From Kitasatospora xanthocidica (GTDB lineage: Bacteria > Actinomycetota > Actinomycetes > Streptomycetales > Streptomycetaceae), in NCBI RefSeq assembly GCF_014656195.1, contig NZ_BNBY01000010.1, positions 62,001 through 126,000 on the forward strand: a DNA stretch of 64,000 nt, read 5' to 3'. A program made the position numbers and the translations under genes. Positions within the stretch are counted from its first letter, which is position 1; each line of letters begins with the position of its first letter. Below are positions 35,002 through 43,905 of this stretch, piece by piece. The notes below the pieces were generated by a model that saw only the letters and a list, made by a program, of their open reading frames with translations, was not told where the DNA came from and did not search any database.

Positions 35002-36027
35002 ATGGCAGAGCAGGCCGCCCCCGCCACCGCCCGTGAATGGCACCTCGCCGCCCGCCCGCAGGGCTGGCCGGTGCCGACCGACTTCGCCCTGGTCGAGGCC
35101 CCGGTCCGGACCCCCGGTCCGGGCGAGATCCTGGTCCGCAACGCCTACCTCTCGGTGGACCCGTACATGCGCGGCCGGATGAACGACGTGAAGTCCTACG
35201 TCCCGCCGTTCCAGCTCGGCGAGGCCATGGACGGCGGCGCGGTCGGCTACGTGGTGGCCTCCGAGGCCGAGGGCTTCGCCCCGGGCGACGCGGTGCTGCA
35301 CGGCCTCGGCTGGCGCGAGTACGCCACCGTGGACGCCAAGCGCGCCGTCAAGGTCGACCCGGCCGCCGCCCCGCTCTCCGCCTACCTCGGCGTGCTCGGC
35401 ATGACCGGCCTGACCGCCTACGCCGGCCTGCTCGCCGTCGGCGGCCTCAAGGAGGGCGACAAGGTCTTCGTCTCCGGCGCGGCCGGCGCGGTCGGCTCCA
35501 TGGTCGGCCAGATCGCCAAGCTCAAGGGCGCCGCCCTGGTCGTCGGCTCGGCCGGCTCGGCCGAGAAGGTCACCAGGCTGGTGGAGGACTTCGGCTACGA
35601 CGCCGCCTTCGACTACAAGGAGGCCCCGGTCCGCGAGCAGCTCGCCGCGGCCGCCCCGGACGGCATCGACCTGTACTTCGACAACGTCGGCGGCGACCAC
35701 CTGGAGGCCGCGATCGGCGCGCTGAACGTGCACGGCCGCGCCGTGCTCTGCGGCGCGATCGCCCAGTACAACGAGACCACCGCGCCCGCCGCCCCGCGCA
35801 ACCTCGCGCTCGCCATCGGCAAGCGGCTGCGCCTGGAGGGCATGCTGGTCGGCGACCACGCCGCGCTGCAGCCGCAGTTCGTCGCCGAGGTGGCCGGCTG
35901 GCTGGCCTCCGGCGAGCTGCGCAACGAGGAGACCGTGGTGGACGGTTTCGAGCACGCCGCCGAGGCCTTCCTCGACCTGCTGCGCGGTGCCAACACCGGC
36001 AAGATGGTCGTCCGCCTGGACGGCTGA
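35002..36027 (+). CDS. NADP-dependent oxidoreductase, zinc-free MDR family
   Basis: This 341-residue enzyme resembles prostaglandin-reductase/leukotriene-dehydrogenase-like MDR proteins that reduce alpha,beta-unsaturated carbonyls with NADPH. Family marks are FALVEAPVRTPGPGEILVRN, NAYLSVDPYMRGRM, LGMTGLTAYAGLL, the nucleotide loop VSGAAGAVGSMVGQIAK and DLYFDNVGGDHLEAAI. The catalytic zinc ligands of alcohol dehydrogenases are absent. ATG 35002 follows AAGGAG by nine bases. The divergent MarR gene is the probable regulator. Confidence 0.93.
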   Translation: MAEQAAPATAREWHLAARPQGWPVPTDFALVEAPVRTPGPGEILVRNAYLSVDPYMRGRMNDVKSYVPPFQLGEAMDGGAVGYVVASEAEGFAPGDAVLHGLGWREYATVDAKRAVKVDPAAAPLSAYLGVLGMTGLTAYAGLLAVGGLKEGDKVFVSGAAGAVGSMVGQIAKLKGAALVVGSAGSAEKVTRLVEDFGYDAAFDYKEAPVREQLAAAAPDGIDLYFDNVGGDHLEAAIGALNVHGRAVLCGAIAQYNETTAPAAPRNLALAIGKRLRLEGMLVGDHAALQPQFVAEVAGWLASGELRNEETVVDGFEHAAEAFLDLLRGANTGKMVVRLDG

Positions 36028-36416
36028 CGCCACGTCAGGACGCCCGACCGCCCCGCCGCCCCGACCCGGGCGCGCGGGGCGGTCCCGTACCCGGGGTCGC
36101 GCGGGGCCGCGCGGAAAGGTTCGCGGTCGGGCGCAGGGGATCCGCCCGCACTACCGCATTCCGGCCGGATCCGAAAGTGCGTCAGCCATCGTGCGGGGCG
36201 GCGCGGTACGGTGGTCCCGCCCGGCGATGGGGCCGTTCGGGGGAGAGATCCGGCCGAGGGGTAGACCTCGTTGAGGATTCGACTAGCATTGAGCGAAAGC
36301 CTGTCCGTTTTGCTCAATTTAGTGGCTTAATGTCGGCTAACGTGGGTAACTGTGGATCAACTGCAGGCACGAGGCAGCTGGGGAAGGCGACCCTCGTCCA
36401 CAGCCTGGAGGTCCCG
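36028..36416. other. Intergenic region upstream of the DUF3145 gene
   Basis: The left half is ordinary GC-rich sequence. From about 36280 to 36360 it becomes AT-rich, with an imperfect hairpin (36288-36298 with 36308-36318) and TTAATG/TAACTG-like boxes that probably carry the DUF3145 promoter. No gene seen. Confidence 0.5.
36288..36318 (+). promoter_or_regulatory. Inverted repeat ATTGAGC...GCTCAAT upstream of DUF3145
   Basis: ATTGAGCGAAA (36288-36298) and TTTTGCTCAAT (36308-36318) pair with one mismatch around a 9-base loop. Candidate operator or RNA hairpin; 98 bases before the gene. Confidence 0.45.
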
Positions 36417-36911
36417 GTGACGACACGTGGAGTTCTGTACATCCACTCCGCGCCCCGCGCGCTGTGCCCGCACGTCGAGTGGGCCGTCGCGGGGGTGCTC
36501 GGTGTGCGGGTGAGCCTGGACTGGATCCGCCAGCCGGCCGCACCCGGGCATTGGCGTGCCGAGCTCTCCTGGCAGGGGGAGCCCGGCACGGCTTCGAAGA
36601 TCGCCTCCGCGCTGCGCGGCTGGCAGTTGATGCGGTACGAGGTGACCAGCGAGCCCTGCGCCACGGCGGAGGGCGAGCGCTACAGCAGCACGCCCTCGCT
36701 CGGCATCTTCCACGCCGTCACCGGCATCCACGGCGACATCCTGATCCCCGAGGACCGGCTGCGCGCCGTCCTGCTGCGCGCCCGCAGCGAGGGGGCCGAC
36801 CTGGAGGCCGAGATCGCCCGGCTGCTCGGCAAGCCCTGGGACGACGAGCTGGAGCCGTTCCGGTACGCGGGCGAGGGCGCTCCGGTGCGCTGGCTGCACC
36901 AGGTGGTCTGA
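36417..36911 (+). CDS. DUF3145 family protein
   Basis: This 164-residue protein begins GTG ACG ACA CGT with GGAGG five bases upstream. Segments VLYIHSAPRALCPHVEWAVA, LDWIRQPAAPGHWRAELSW and HAVTGIHGDILIPEDRLRA are conserved in actinobacterial DUF3145 proteins, which occur beside the fab cluster. Function is unknown; the conserved neighbourhood suggests a link to fatty-acid or cell-wall lipid metabolism, but this is only association. It converges on fabF across a shared terminator. Confidence 0.88.
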   Translation: MTTRGVLYIHSAPRALCPHVEWAVAGVLGVRVSLDWIRQPAAPGHWRAELSWQGEPGTASKIASALRGWQLMRYEVTSEPCATAEGERYSSTPSLGIFHAVTGIHGDILIPEDRLRAVLLRARSEGADLEAEIARLLGKPWDDELEPFRYAGEGAPVRWLHQVV

Positions 36912-36922
36912 GACCGACGGGT

Positions 36923-36969
36923 ACGACGGAGGGGCCGGCGCTCGCGACGAGCGCCGGCCCCTCCGTCGT
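36923..36969. terminator. Bidirectional terminator between DUF3145 and fabF
   Basis: Perfect 22-base arms (36923-36944 and 36948-36969) surround a 3-base loop. It is placed to stop both converging transcripts. Confidence 0.9.
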
Positions 36970-36974
36970 GGGCG

Positions 36975-38240
36975 TCAGCGGGTGCGGAAGGCCAGCACCA
37001 CGTTGTGGCCGCCGAAGCCGAACGAGTTGTTCAGCGCCGCGATCCGGCCCTCGGGCAGCTTGCGGGCCTCGCCGCGCACGATGTCCGCGTCCACGTCGTC
37101 GTCCAGGTCGTCGACGTTGATGGTCGGCGGGGCGAGACGGTTGTGCAGGGCCAGCACGGTGGCGACGGTCTCGACGCCGCCGGCGCCGCCCAGCAGGTGG
37201 CCGGTCATCGACTTGGTGGCCGAGATGGCGATGTGGTCCAGGTCGTCGCCGAGCTCCTTGCGGAGCGCCTTCAGCTCGGCGGTGTCGCCCTGCGGGGTCG
37301 AGGTGGCGTGCGCGTTGACGTGCACGATCTCGGCCTTGTCCAGCTCGTTGCGCTCGAACAGGTCGGCCAGCGCGCGGGCCACACCGGCACCGGTCGGCTC
37401 GGGCTGGGCGATGTGGTGGGCGTCCGAGGACAGGCCCTGGCCCACGGCCTCGCAGTAGATCCGGGCGCCCCGGGCCTCGGCGTGCTCGACCGACTCCAGG
37501 ACCACCACGCCGGCGCCCTCGCCCAGCACGAAGCCGTCACGGGCCTTGTCGTACGGGCGGGAGGCGTGCTGGGGGTCGTCGTTGTTCTTGGACATCGCCA
37601 TCATGCTGGCGAACGCGGCGATCGGCAGCGGGTGGATCGCCGCCTCGGTGCCGCCGGCCACCACGACGTCGGCGCGACCGGTGCGGATCATCTCGATCGC
37701 GTAGCCGATCGCCTCGGCGCCGGAGGCACAGGCGGAGACGGGGGTGTGCACACCCGCGCGGGCGCCGACCTCCAGACCGACGTTGGCCGCCGGGGAGTTG
37801 GGCATCAGCATCGGGACGGTGTGCGGGGAGACCTTGCGGGCGCCCTTCTCGCGCAGCACGTCGTACTGGTCGAGCAGGGTGGTCACGCCGCCGATGCCGG
37901 AGGCGATGACGGTGCCGAGGCGCTCGGGGGCGAGCTTGGAGGACTCGTCGGTGGCGGGGGTCTCGTAGCCCGCGTCGGCCCAGGCCTCGCGGGCCGCGAT
38001 CAGGGCGAACTGGGCCGAGCGGTCCAGCTTGCGGGCCAGCGGGCGGGGCAGGATCTCGCCGGGCTCGACGGCGGTGCGCGCACCGATCCGAACCGGCAGC
38101 TCCTCGGCCCACTCCTCGGTCAGGGCCGCCACACCGGACCTGCCGGCGACCAGGTTCTCCCAGGTGCTGGCGGCGTCGGCGCCCAGCGGCGTGAAGGCGC
38201 CGATACCCGTGACGACCACGGTGCGATTTTCAGCGGTCAC
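36975..38240 (-). CDS. fabF: Beta-ketoacyl-ACP synthase II
   Basis: FabF condenses malonyl-ACP with acyl-ACP during chain elongation. The 421 residues carry the Cys-His-His triad: Cys171 (PVSACASGAEAIG), His311 (NAHATSTPQGD) and His348 (SMTGHLLGG), plus the GFGGHN C-terminal motif. GTG 38240 is the start; its ribosome-binding site is a purine-rich GAGAGAAGAAGAAA rather than a strong GGAGG. It is the last gene of the fabD-fabH-acpP-fabF series; 182 bases separate it from acpP, room for a promoter or processing site. Confidence 0.97.
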   Translation of the reverse strand: MTAENRTVVVTGIGAFTPLGADAASTWENLVAGRSGVAALTEEWAEELPVRIGARTAVEPGEILPRPLARKLDRSAQFALIAAREAWADAGYETPATDESSKLAPERLGTVIASGIGGVTTLLDQYDVLREKGARKVSPHTVPMLMPNSPAANVGLEVGARAGVHTPVSACASGAEAIGYAIEMIRTGRADVVVAGGTEAAIHPLPIAAFASMMAMSKNNDDPQHASRPYDKARDGFVLGEGAGVVVLESVEHAEARGARIYCEAVGQGLSSDAHHIAQPEPTGAGVARALADLFERNELDKAEIVHVNAHATSTPQGDTAELKALRKELGDDLDHIAISATKSMTGHLLGGAGGVETVATVLALHNRLAPPTINVDDLDDDVDADIVRGEARKLPEGRIAALNNSFGFGGHNVVLAFRTR

Positions 38241-38422
38241 TGGTTTCTTCTTCTCTCACGTGTGCGGGGGGTCGGCGGGAGCCGAGGACGGGCCCGGCCG
38301 GGCGCCCCGGTTGGGGCGTCCCGGCCGGCGGTCGGCCTGGCTCGGTGAGCCGGGCCGACAGGTCAGCCGTCGGAGGCGTGCGGGACGCCGGACGAGCTGG
38401 CCGAGTCGAACGAATCGATCGC

Positions 38423-38665
38423 TCAGGCGTTGGTGAGGATGTAGTCCACCGCGTCGCCCACGGTCTTCAGGTTCTTCACCTCGTCGTCCGGGATCTTGAC
38501 GTCGAAGCGCTCCTCGGCGGCCACGACGACCTCGACCATGGACAGCGAGTCGACGTCCAGGTCATCGGTGAAGGACTTGTCGAGCGCGACATCCTCGGTC
38601 GGGATACCGGCGATCTCGTTGACGATCTCGGCGAGACCTTCCAGGACCTCGTCCTTGGTAGCCAT
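38423..38665 (-). CDS. acpP: Acyl carrier protein
   Basis: This 80-residue acidic carrier holds growing acyl chains on a phosphopantetheine arm attached to Ser40 in DDLDVDSLSMVE. The four-helix pattern and length are standard for fatty-acid ACP. ATG 38665 has GAGGAG eight bases upstream. It lies 79 bases after fabH in the fab operon. Confidence 0.98.
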   Translation of the reverse strand: MATKDEVLEGLAEIVNEIAGIPTEDVALDKSFTDDLDVDSLSMVEVVVAAEERFDVKIPDDEVKNLKTVGDAVDYILTNA

Positions 38666-38744
38666 ACTGGCTGCTCCTCTTCAGTGTTGAACGTGTCCGG
38701 CCGGCGGCCGGGCACAGGCTTGTGGGGCAATGGGCGAAACGCGC

Positions 38745-39776
38745 CTAGGGGAGCGTAACGACTGCTGCGGCGTACACGAGACCGGCCCCGAACCCGATGA
38801 TCAGCGCCAGGTCGCCGCTGTGGGCCTCGCCGGTCTCCAGCATGCGCTCCATCGCGAGCGGAATGGAGGCCGCGGAGGTGTTGCCGGTCTCCGCGATGTC
38901 ACGGGCAACCGGCACCGACTCCGGCAGCTTGAGGGCCTTGATCATGGCGTCGGTGATCCGCATGTTGGCCTGGTGCGGGATGAACGCGCCGAGCTGGTCG
39001 GCGGTCACCCCGGCGGCGTCCAGCGCCTGCTGGGCGACCTTGGCCATCTCCCAGACCGCCCAGCGGAAGACCGGCTGGCCGTCCATCCGCAGGTACGGCC
39101 ACTTGGTCTCGCCGCCCGGGCCGTTGACGGCGTCGGGCTTGGCGAAGGCGGTGTCCCAGGCCTCGGTCTGGGTGATCACGTCGGCCTGCGAGCCGTCGGA
39201 CCCCCAGATCAGCTTGCCGATGCCGGGGACGTCGGACGGGCCGACGATCGCGGCGCCCGCGCCGTCGCCGAAGATGAAGGCGGTCGAGCGGTCCGACTGG
39301 TCGGTCAGGTCGCTGAGCCGCTCGACACCGATCACCAGCACGTACTCGGCGTTGCCGCCGCGGATCATGCCGTCGGCCAGGCCGAGGCCGTAGCCGAAGC
39401 CCGCGCAGGCGGCCGAGATGTCGAAGGCCGGGGCGGTGCCGCAGCCGAGCCGCTCGGCGATCTCGGTGGCGATCGCCGGGGTCTGCTTGAGGTGCGAGAC
39501 CGTCGCGACGATCACGCCGCCGATCCGGTCCGCGGAGATCCCGGCCTGGGCGATGGCCTTGCCGGCGGCCTGCACCGACATCTCGGCGACGGACTCGTCC
39601 GGGCCGGCCCAGCGGCGCTCGGTGATGCCGCTGCGGGTGCGGATCCACTCGTCCGAGGAGTCGATCCACTCCAGCACCTCGGCGTTGGGAATCACCCGGA
39701 CCGGGCGGTAGCCGCCGACGCCGTGGATGCGCGAGTACCGCGCACCCGTGGCGGGACGGATCTGGGGCTTGGTCAT
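38745..39776 (-). CDS. fabH: Beta-ketoacyl-ACP synthase III
   Basis: FabH starts chains by condensing acyl-CoA, including branched primers in Streptomyces, with malonyl-ACP. The 343 residues have the triad Cys124 (DISAACAGFGYG), His268 (FIPHQANMRI) and Asn299 (ETGNTSAAS). ATG 39776 has AGGAG eight bases upstream and overlaps the fabD stop by four bases, so the two are translationally coupled. Confidence 0.98.
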   Translation of the reverse strand: MTKPQIRPATGARYSRIHGVGGYRPVRVIPNAEVLEWIDSSDEWIRTRSGITERRWAGPDESVAEMSVQAAGKAIAQAGISADRIGGVIVATVSHLKQTPAIATEIAERLGCGTAPAFDISAACAGFGYGLGLADGMIRGGNAEYVLVIGVERLSDLTDQSDRSTAFIFGDGAGAAIVGPSDVPGIGKLIWGSDGSQADVITQTEAWDTAFAKPDAVNGPGGETKWPYLRMDGQPVFRWAVWEMAKVAQQALDAAGVTADQLGAFIPHQANMRITDAMIKALKLPESVPVARDIAETGNTSAASIPLAMERMLETGEAHSGDLALIIGFGAGLVYAAAVVTLP

Positions 39777-40723
39777 GCGTGGAACTCCTGGTCCTGACCG
39801 CCGTGCTCCGCGACGAGCGCGCGGGCCTTGTCCAGATCGGCGGGGGTCTTGAGGGCGAGCGTGGCCACACCCTTGAGGTTGCGCTTGAGCAGCCCGGTCA
39901 GGGTGCCCGCGGGGGACAGCTCGATCACGGCCGTCGCGCCCAGCTGCCCGAGGGTCTCCATGCAGAGGTCCCAGCGGACCGGGTTGGACACCTGCGACAC
40001 CAGGCGCGCGAGCACCTCGGCACCGGAGTCCACGACCGCGCCGTCCTTGTTGGAGACGTAACGGACCTGCGGGTCGGCCGCGGTCAGGGTCGGGGCCAGC
40101 TCCGCCAGCCGCTCGACGCCGGGGGCCATGTGCTCGGTGTGGAACGCGCCGGCCACCTTCAGGGCGATCAGCTTGGCGCCGGCCGGCGGGTCCGCCTTCA
40201 GCGCCTCCAGCTGGGCCAGCGTGCCGGCGGCGACGATCTGGCCGCCGCCGTTGTTGTTGGCCGCGGTCAGGCCGTGCTCGGCCAGCTTCGCCGCGACGAC
40301 CTCCGAGTCGCCGCCGAGCACGGCGATCATGCCGGTCTCGGTGACGGCGGCGGCCGCGGCCATGGCCCGGCCGCGCTCACGTACGAAGGCCAGCGCGTCG
40401 TGGGCGCTGAGCACTCCGGCACCGGCGGCGGCGGTGATCTCACCGACGCTGTGGCCGGCGACGGCGCCGACCAGCTTGCGGGCGGCGTCCTCGTCCGGGA
40501 ACAGCTCCCGGGCGGTCACCAGACCGGCCGCGACCAGCAGCGGCTGGGCGACGGCGGTGTCCTTGATCTCCTCGGCGGACGCCTCGGTGCCGGCGTGCAC
40601 CAGGTCGAGCCCGGCCACCTCCGACCAGCCGCGAAGGCGGTCGGCGACACCGTCCAGCTCCAGCCAGGGGCTGAGGAAACCGGGGGACTGGGCACCCTGT
40701 CCAGGGGCGACGATTACGAGCAC
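39773..40723 (-). CDS. fabD: Malonyl CoA-ACP transacylase
   Basis: FabD loads malonyl groups from CoA to ACP. The 316 residues show GQGAQ near the N terminus (oxyanion), nucleophile Ser92 in GHSVGE and the catalytic His195 (AFHTEHM). GTG 40723 has GAGGG eight bases upstream. It is first in the fab operon, downstream of fasR, and its promoter contains a dyad described separately. Confidence 0.98.
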   Translation of the reverse strand: MLVIVAPGQGAQSPGFLSPWLELDGVADRLRGWSEVAGLDLVHAGTEASAEEIKDTAVAQPLLVAAGLVTARELFPDEDAARKLVGAVAGHSVGEITAAAGAGVLSAHDALAFVRERGRAMAAAAAVTETGMIAVLGGDSEVVAAKLAEHGLTAANNNGGGQIVAAGTLAQLEALKADPPAGAKLIALKVAGAFHTEHMAPGVERLAELAPTLTAADPQVRYVSNKDGAVVDSGAEVLARLVSQVSNPVRWDLCMETLGQLGATAVIELSPAGTLTGLLKRNLKGVATLALKTPADLDKARALVAEHGGQDQEFHA

Positions 40724-40785
40724 GGTTCAACCCTCTCTCGCCAGGCGCCCAGGGGCGGGTAGGCGACGGTAACGAAGAAAACCAT

Positions 40786-40813
40786 CCGGGATTGTATGGT
40801 CCCTACATCCCGG
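40786..40813 (-). promoter_or_regulatory. fabD promoter with a dyad around the -10 box
   Basis: On the minus strand TACAAT (40796-40791) is a good -10 box about 68 bases before fabD. CCGGGAT (40786-40792) and ATCCCGG (40807-40813) form an inverted repeat that flanks and partly overlaps it. FasR is known in Streptomyces to activate the fab operon from this interval; that this dyad is its site is inference. Confidence 0.55.
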
Positions 40814-40814
40814 C

Positions 40815-42125
40815 TCAGCTGGGCTCCCCGGCCGCGGTCAGTCGGCCGAGGGCCAGTGCGATCCGCAGGGTGAACGCCGAACGTACGTCGGACGGGGCGT
40901 ACCCCGTGACGTCGGTCACACGTCGTAGCCGGTAGCGCACCGTGTTGGGGTGGACGAAGAGCATCCGGGCGGCGCCCTCCAGCGAGGAGGCCTGCTCCAG
41001 GTAGACGCTCAGCGTCTCCAGCAGGGCCGAACCGGCCTCGTCCAGCGGTGTGTAGATCTCCTCCACCAACTGCTGGCGGGCGGCCTGGTCACCGGCCAGC
41101 GCCCGCTCGGGCAGCAGGTCGTCGGCCAGCACCGGGCGCGGGGCGTCCGGCCAGGCCGCGCAGGCGCGCAGGCCGGCCGCGGCGGCGTGCGCCGAGCGGG
41201 TCGCGGAGAGCAGGTCGGGCACGGTCGGGCCGACCACCACCGGGCCCGGCGCGAACTGGCCGATCAGCGCCCTGGCCGCCTGCACCGGCTCCTTGTCGCC
41301 GCCGACCACGACCACCAGGCGCCTGCCCAGCACCCCGGTCAGCACGTGCAGCTTGGCGTACCGGGCGGCCCGGCGGATCGCCTCCACCACCAGCTCGCTG
41401 TCACCGTCCGGGGCGTTGCCCATCACCACCCGGATCTGGCTGGGCTGGCCCCAGCCGAGCGCGGCGGCGCGCGAGAGCACGCCCTCGTCGGCGTCGCCGG
41501 ACAGCAGGGAGTTGACCACCAGCGCTTCCAGCCGGGCGTCCCAGGCGCCGCGCGCCTCGGCCGCCTGGGCGTACACCTGGGCGGTCGCGAAGGCGATCTC
41601 CCGGGCGTAGACCAGCACCGACTCGCGCATGTCCGCCTCGTCGCCGGGGGCGGCCACCTCCTCGATGGCCTCCTCCATCACCTCGATCGTGGTGCGGATC
41701 AGCTCCACGGTCTGGCGCAGGGTGATCGCCCTGGTCAGCTCGCGCGGGGCGGTGCCGAAGACGTCGGTGGAGATCGCCTTCGCGGACTCGGGGTGCCGGT
41801 ACCACTCGGTGAAGGCGGCGATACCGGCCTGGGCGACCAGGCCGATCCAGGACCGGTGCTCCGGCGGCATCCGCCGGTACCAGCCGAGCTGGTCGTCCAT
41901 CCGCGAGATCGCGGCGGTGGCCAGCTTGCCCGAGGCCTTCTCCAGCCGCTTGAGCGTCGCCGCCCGGCGCTCGGCGCGCTCGGCGGCGTTTCTGCGCTCC
42001 TGCGCCGTCAGGCGGGGCGCCGTACGGCCGGGGCGGTCACGGCCCGACCGGGGAGCCGGGCTCTTCCCGGTCGGTTCGGGTGCGGGACTGGGTTCGCTCT
42101 TGGCGTTCGCGGAGGCGGCTGGCAC
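40815..42125 (-). CDS. fasR: PucR-family regulator of fatty acid synthesis
   Basis: This 436-residue transcription factor matches FasR by family and by position directly upstream of fabD. A basic Pro/Ser-rich head of about 60 residues precedes a helical region (GLVAQAGIAAFTEWYRHPES), a GGDEF-like degenerate middle (RRLVVVVGGDKEPVQ) and a C-terminal PucR helix-turn-helix (EGAARMLFVHPNTVRYRLRR). GTG 42125 has no good ribosome-binding site. CTCACGTGAG (42140-42149), a perfect palindrome, lies 15 bases upstream and may be an operator. Confidence 0.92.
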   Translation of the reverse strand: MPAASANAKSEPSPAPEPTGKSPAPRSGRDRPGRTAPRLTAQERRNAAERAERRAATLKRLEKASGKLATAAISRMDDQLGWYRRMPPEHRSWIGLVAQAGIAAFTEWYRHPESAKAISTDVFGTAPRELTRAITLRQTVELIRTTIEVMEEAIEEVAAPGDEADMRESVLVYAREIAFATAQVYAQAAEARGAWDARLEALVVNSLLSGDADEGVLSRAAALGWGQPSQIRVVMGNAPDGDSELVVEAIRRAARYAKLHVLTGVLGRRLVVVVGGDKEPVQAARALIGQFAPGPVVVGPTVPDLLSATRSAHAAAAGLRACAAWPDAPRPVLADDLLPERALAGDQAARQQLVEEIYTPLDEAGSALLETLSVYLEQASSLEGAARMLFVHPNTVRYRLRRVTDVTGYAPSDVRSAFTLRIALALGRLTAAGEPS

Positions 42126-42139
42126 AAGGACAAGACTGC

Positions 42140-42149
42140 CTCACGTGAG
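42140..42149. promoter_or_regulatory. CTCACGTGAG palindrome upstream of fasR
   Basis: This 10-base perfect palindrome lies between the divergent fasR and pirin genes, close to the fasR start. Candidate operator only. Confidence 0.35.
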
Positions 42150-42205
42150 TGACTGCTCGTGCACACCCCCCGGCGGAGCGGCACGGTGGCAAGGGTCACA
42201 CCCTT

Positions 42206-42211
42206 TAGTGT
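42206..42211 (+). promoter_or_regulatory. -10 box for a leaderless pirin mRNA
   Basis: TAGTGT ends seven bases before GTG 42219; no ribosome-binding site is visible. Confidence 0.5.
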
Positions 42212-42218
42212 GGGGCGC

Positions 42219-42995
42219 GTGACCGACGCCCCAGAACGCCCCCGCGCCGACCTGCGCCGCACCGGCGAGCGCTACCGCTCCACCCCGGCCGAGGGCGTCG
42301 AGACCCGCCACGCGTTCTCCTTCTCCGGCCACTACGACCCGAAGAACACCCACTTCGGCGCGCTGCTCGCCTGCAACGAGGAACTCCTCGCCCCCGGCGC
42401 GGGGTTCGAGGAGCACAAGCACCGGGACACCGAGATCCTCACCTGGGTGCTGGAGGGCGCGCTCGCCCACCGGGACTCCCACGGCCACGACGGGGTGGTC
42501 CGCCCGGGGACGGTCCAGCACCTGAGCGCCGGTTCGGGCGTCACCCACACCGAGCGCAACGCCGACGGCGCCACCGGCCCGGTGCGCTTCGTCCAGATGT
42601 GGCTCCAGCCGGACAGGTTCGACGCCGAGCCGGCGTACGGGCTGCGCGAGGTGGAACCGGCCGACGACGGGTTGACACTGCTCGCCTCCGGTCTGGAGCG
42701 CGACGCCGGGACGGACGCGCTGCGGCTGCGCCGCGGTGACGCCGCGCTCTGGCTGGCGGCCGCCGGGCCGTGGCAGCCGCTGCCCGAACTGCCCGCGGCC
42801 CCCTGGCGGTACGCCCACCTGACGGCCGGCTCGCTGGGCTACCGGACCGTCCCGGGGCCCAAGGGCGGCGGACGCTCGATGGTCCCGGGCGACAGCGTGC
42901 GGATCACCGGCGACGCCTTCGCCGACCCGACGGCCGGCGAGACCGGCGCGCAGCTCCTGCTCTGGGAGATGCACTCGCCGGTCTCGTACGGCTGA
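42219..42995 (+). CDS. Pirin-family cupin protein
   Basis: This 258-residue bicupin begins GTG ACC GAC. The metal-binding cupin motif is clear: EEHKHRDTEILTWVLEGALAH with His/His/Glu ligands, then GSGVTHTERNAD supplying a further His. FVQMWLQPDRF is typical of pirins, as is a weaker C-terminal cupin. Bacterial pirins include quercetinases and redox or metabolic regulators; the role here is not evident. The mRNA is probably leaderless. Confidence 0.9.
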   Translation: MTDAPERPRADLRRTGERYRSTPAEGVETRHAFSFSGHYDPKNTHFGALLACNEELLAPGAGFEEHKHRDTEILTWVLEGALAHRDSHGHDGVVRPGTVQHLSAGSGVTHTERNADGATGPVRFVQMWLQPDRFDAEPAYGLREVEPADDGLTLLASGLERDAGTDALRLRRGDAALWLAAAGPWQPLPELPAAPWRYAHLTAGSLGYRTVPGPKGGGRSMVPGDSVRITGDAFADPTAGETGAQLLLWEMHSPVSYG

Positions 42996-43008
42996 GGGGG
43001 CCCGGCTC

Positions 43009-43839
43009 TCAGCCCAGCTCGGCGAGGACCGCGTCGGAGAAGGCCGGCCAGGCCTCGACCGCCCACGGGCCGAAGTCCCGGTCGGTGAGCGCGACGCAGG
43101 CCGCGCCCGCCCGCGGGTCGACCCACAGGAAGGTGCCGGACTGGCCGAAGTGGCCGAAGGCCGCGGGGGAGTTGGCGGTGCCGGTCCAGTGCGGGCTCTT
43201 GCCGTCGCGGATCTCGAAGCCGAGGCCCCAGTCGTTCGGGCGGCGGTGGCCGTAGCCGGGCAGCACGCCGCTGGTGCCGGGGAACGCCACCTCGCGGGTG
43301 GCCCGCAGGACGGTGGACGGGTCCAGCAGCTTGGGGGCCTGGAGCTCGGCGGCGAACCGGGCGAGGTCGGCGACGGTGGACAGGCCGCCGGCGCCGGCCG
43401 GGGACTTGTGCGCGGTGTTGATCAGGGTGTCGGCCATGCCCAGCGGCTCGAACACCGCCTCGGCGACGTAGCGGGAGAACTCGATCCCGGCGGCCTCGGA
43501 CAGCGTCCGCGCCAGCGCGTCGAAGCCCGCGTTGGAGTACAGCCGGCGGTTGCCGGGCTCGGCGAACACCCGGTCCTCGTCGAAGCCCAGGCCGGAGGTG
43601 TGCGCGAGCAGGTGGCGCACCGTCGAACCGGGCGGCCCGGCCGGGTCGTCCAGCTCGAACACGCCCTCCTCGACCGCGACCAGCGCCGCGTACGAGGTGA
43701 GCAGCTTGGTCACCGACGCCAGCGGGAACAGGTGCTGCTGCGGGCCGTGCGCCCCCAGCACCGCGCCGTCCGCCCCCCGGACCACCGCCGCCGCGGCGTG
43801 GGGCACCGGCCAGTTGTCGATCATGCGCAAGCTCTCCAT
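43009..43839 (-). CDS. Serine hydrolase of the beta-lactamase (class C/esterase) superfamily
   Basis: This 276-residue enzyme has the S-x-x-K motif LASVTKLL (Ser nucleophile and Lys base), the Y-x-N motif YSNAGFDAL and the HTSGL segment of the beta-lactamase/D-Ala-D-Ala carboxypeptidase-like family. No signal peptide is seen, so it is probably a cytoplasmic esterase or peptidase rather than an antibiotic-resistance enzyme. ATG 43839 follows a TACAGT box by eight bases; ATG 43824, with GGAG nine bases upstream, is an alternative. It is divergent from the MerR gene. Confidence 0.85.
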   Translation of the reverse strand: MESLRMIDNWPVPHAAAAVVRGADGAVLGAHGPQQHLFPLASVTKLLTSYAALVAVEEGVFELDDPAGPPGSTVRHLLAHTSGLGFDEDRVFAEPGNRRLYSNAGFDALARTLSEAAGIEFSRYVAEAVFEPLGMADTLINTAHKSPAGAGGLSTVADLARFAAELQAPKLLDPSTVLRATREVAFPGTSGVLPGYGHRRPNDWGLGFEIRDGKSPHWTGTANSPAAFGHFGQSGTFLWVDPRAGAACVALTDRDFGPWAVEAWPAFSDAVLAELG

Positions 43840-43905
43840 GGACCTCGACTGTAGCCGGGGTCGGAGACGGGTGGCGGGGGCACCCGGCTGACGGGTCGGA
43901 CCGGC

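Noticed and set aside
43009..43839. Antibiotic-resistance beta-lactamase
   Set aside because: The S-x-x-K and Y-x-N motifs fit, but there is no signal peptide; esterase-like relatives are more common.
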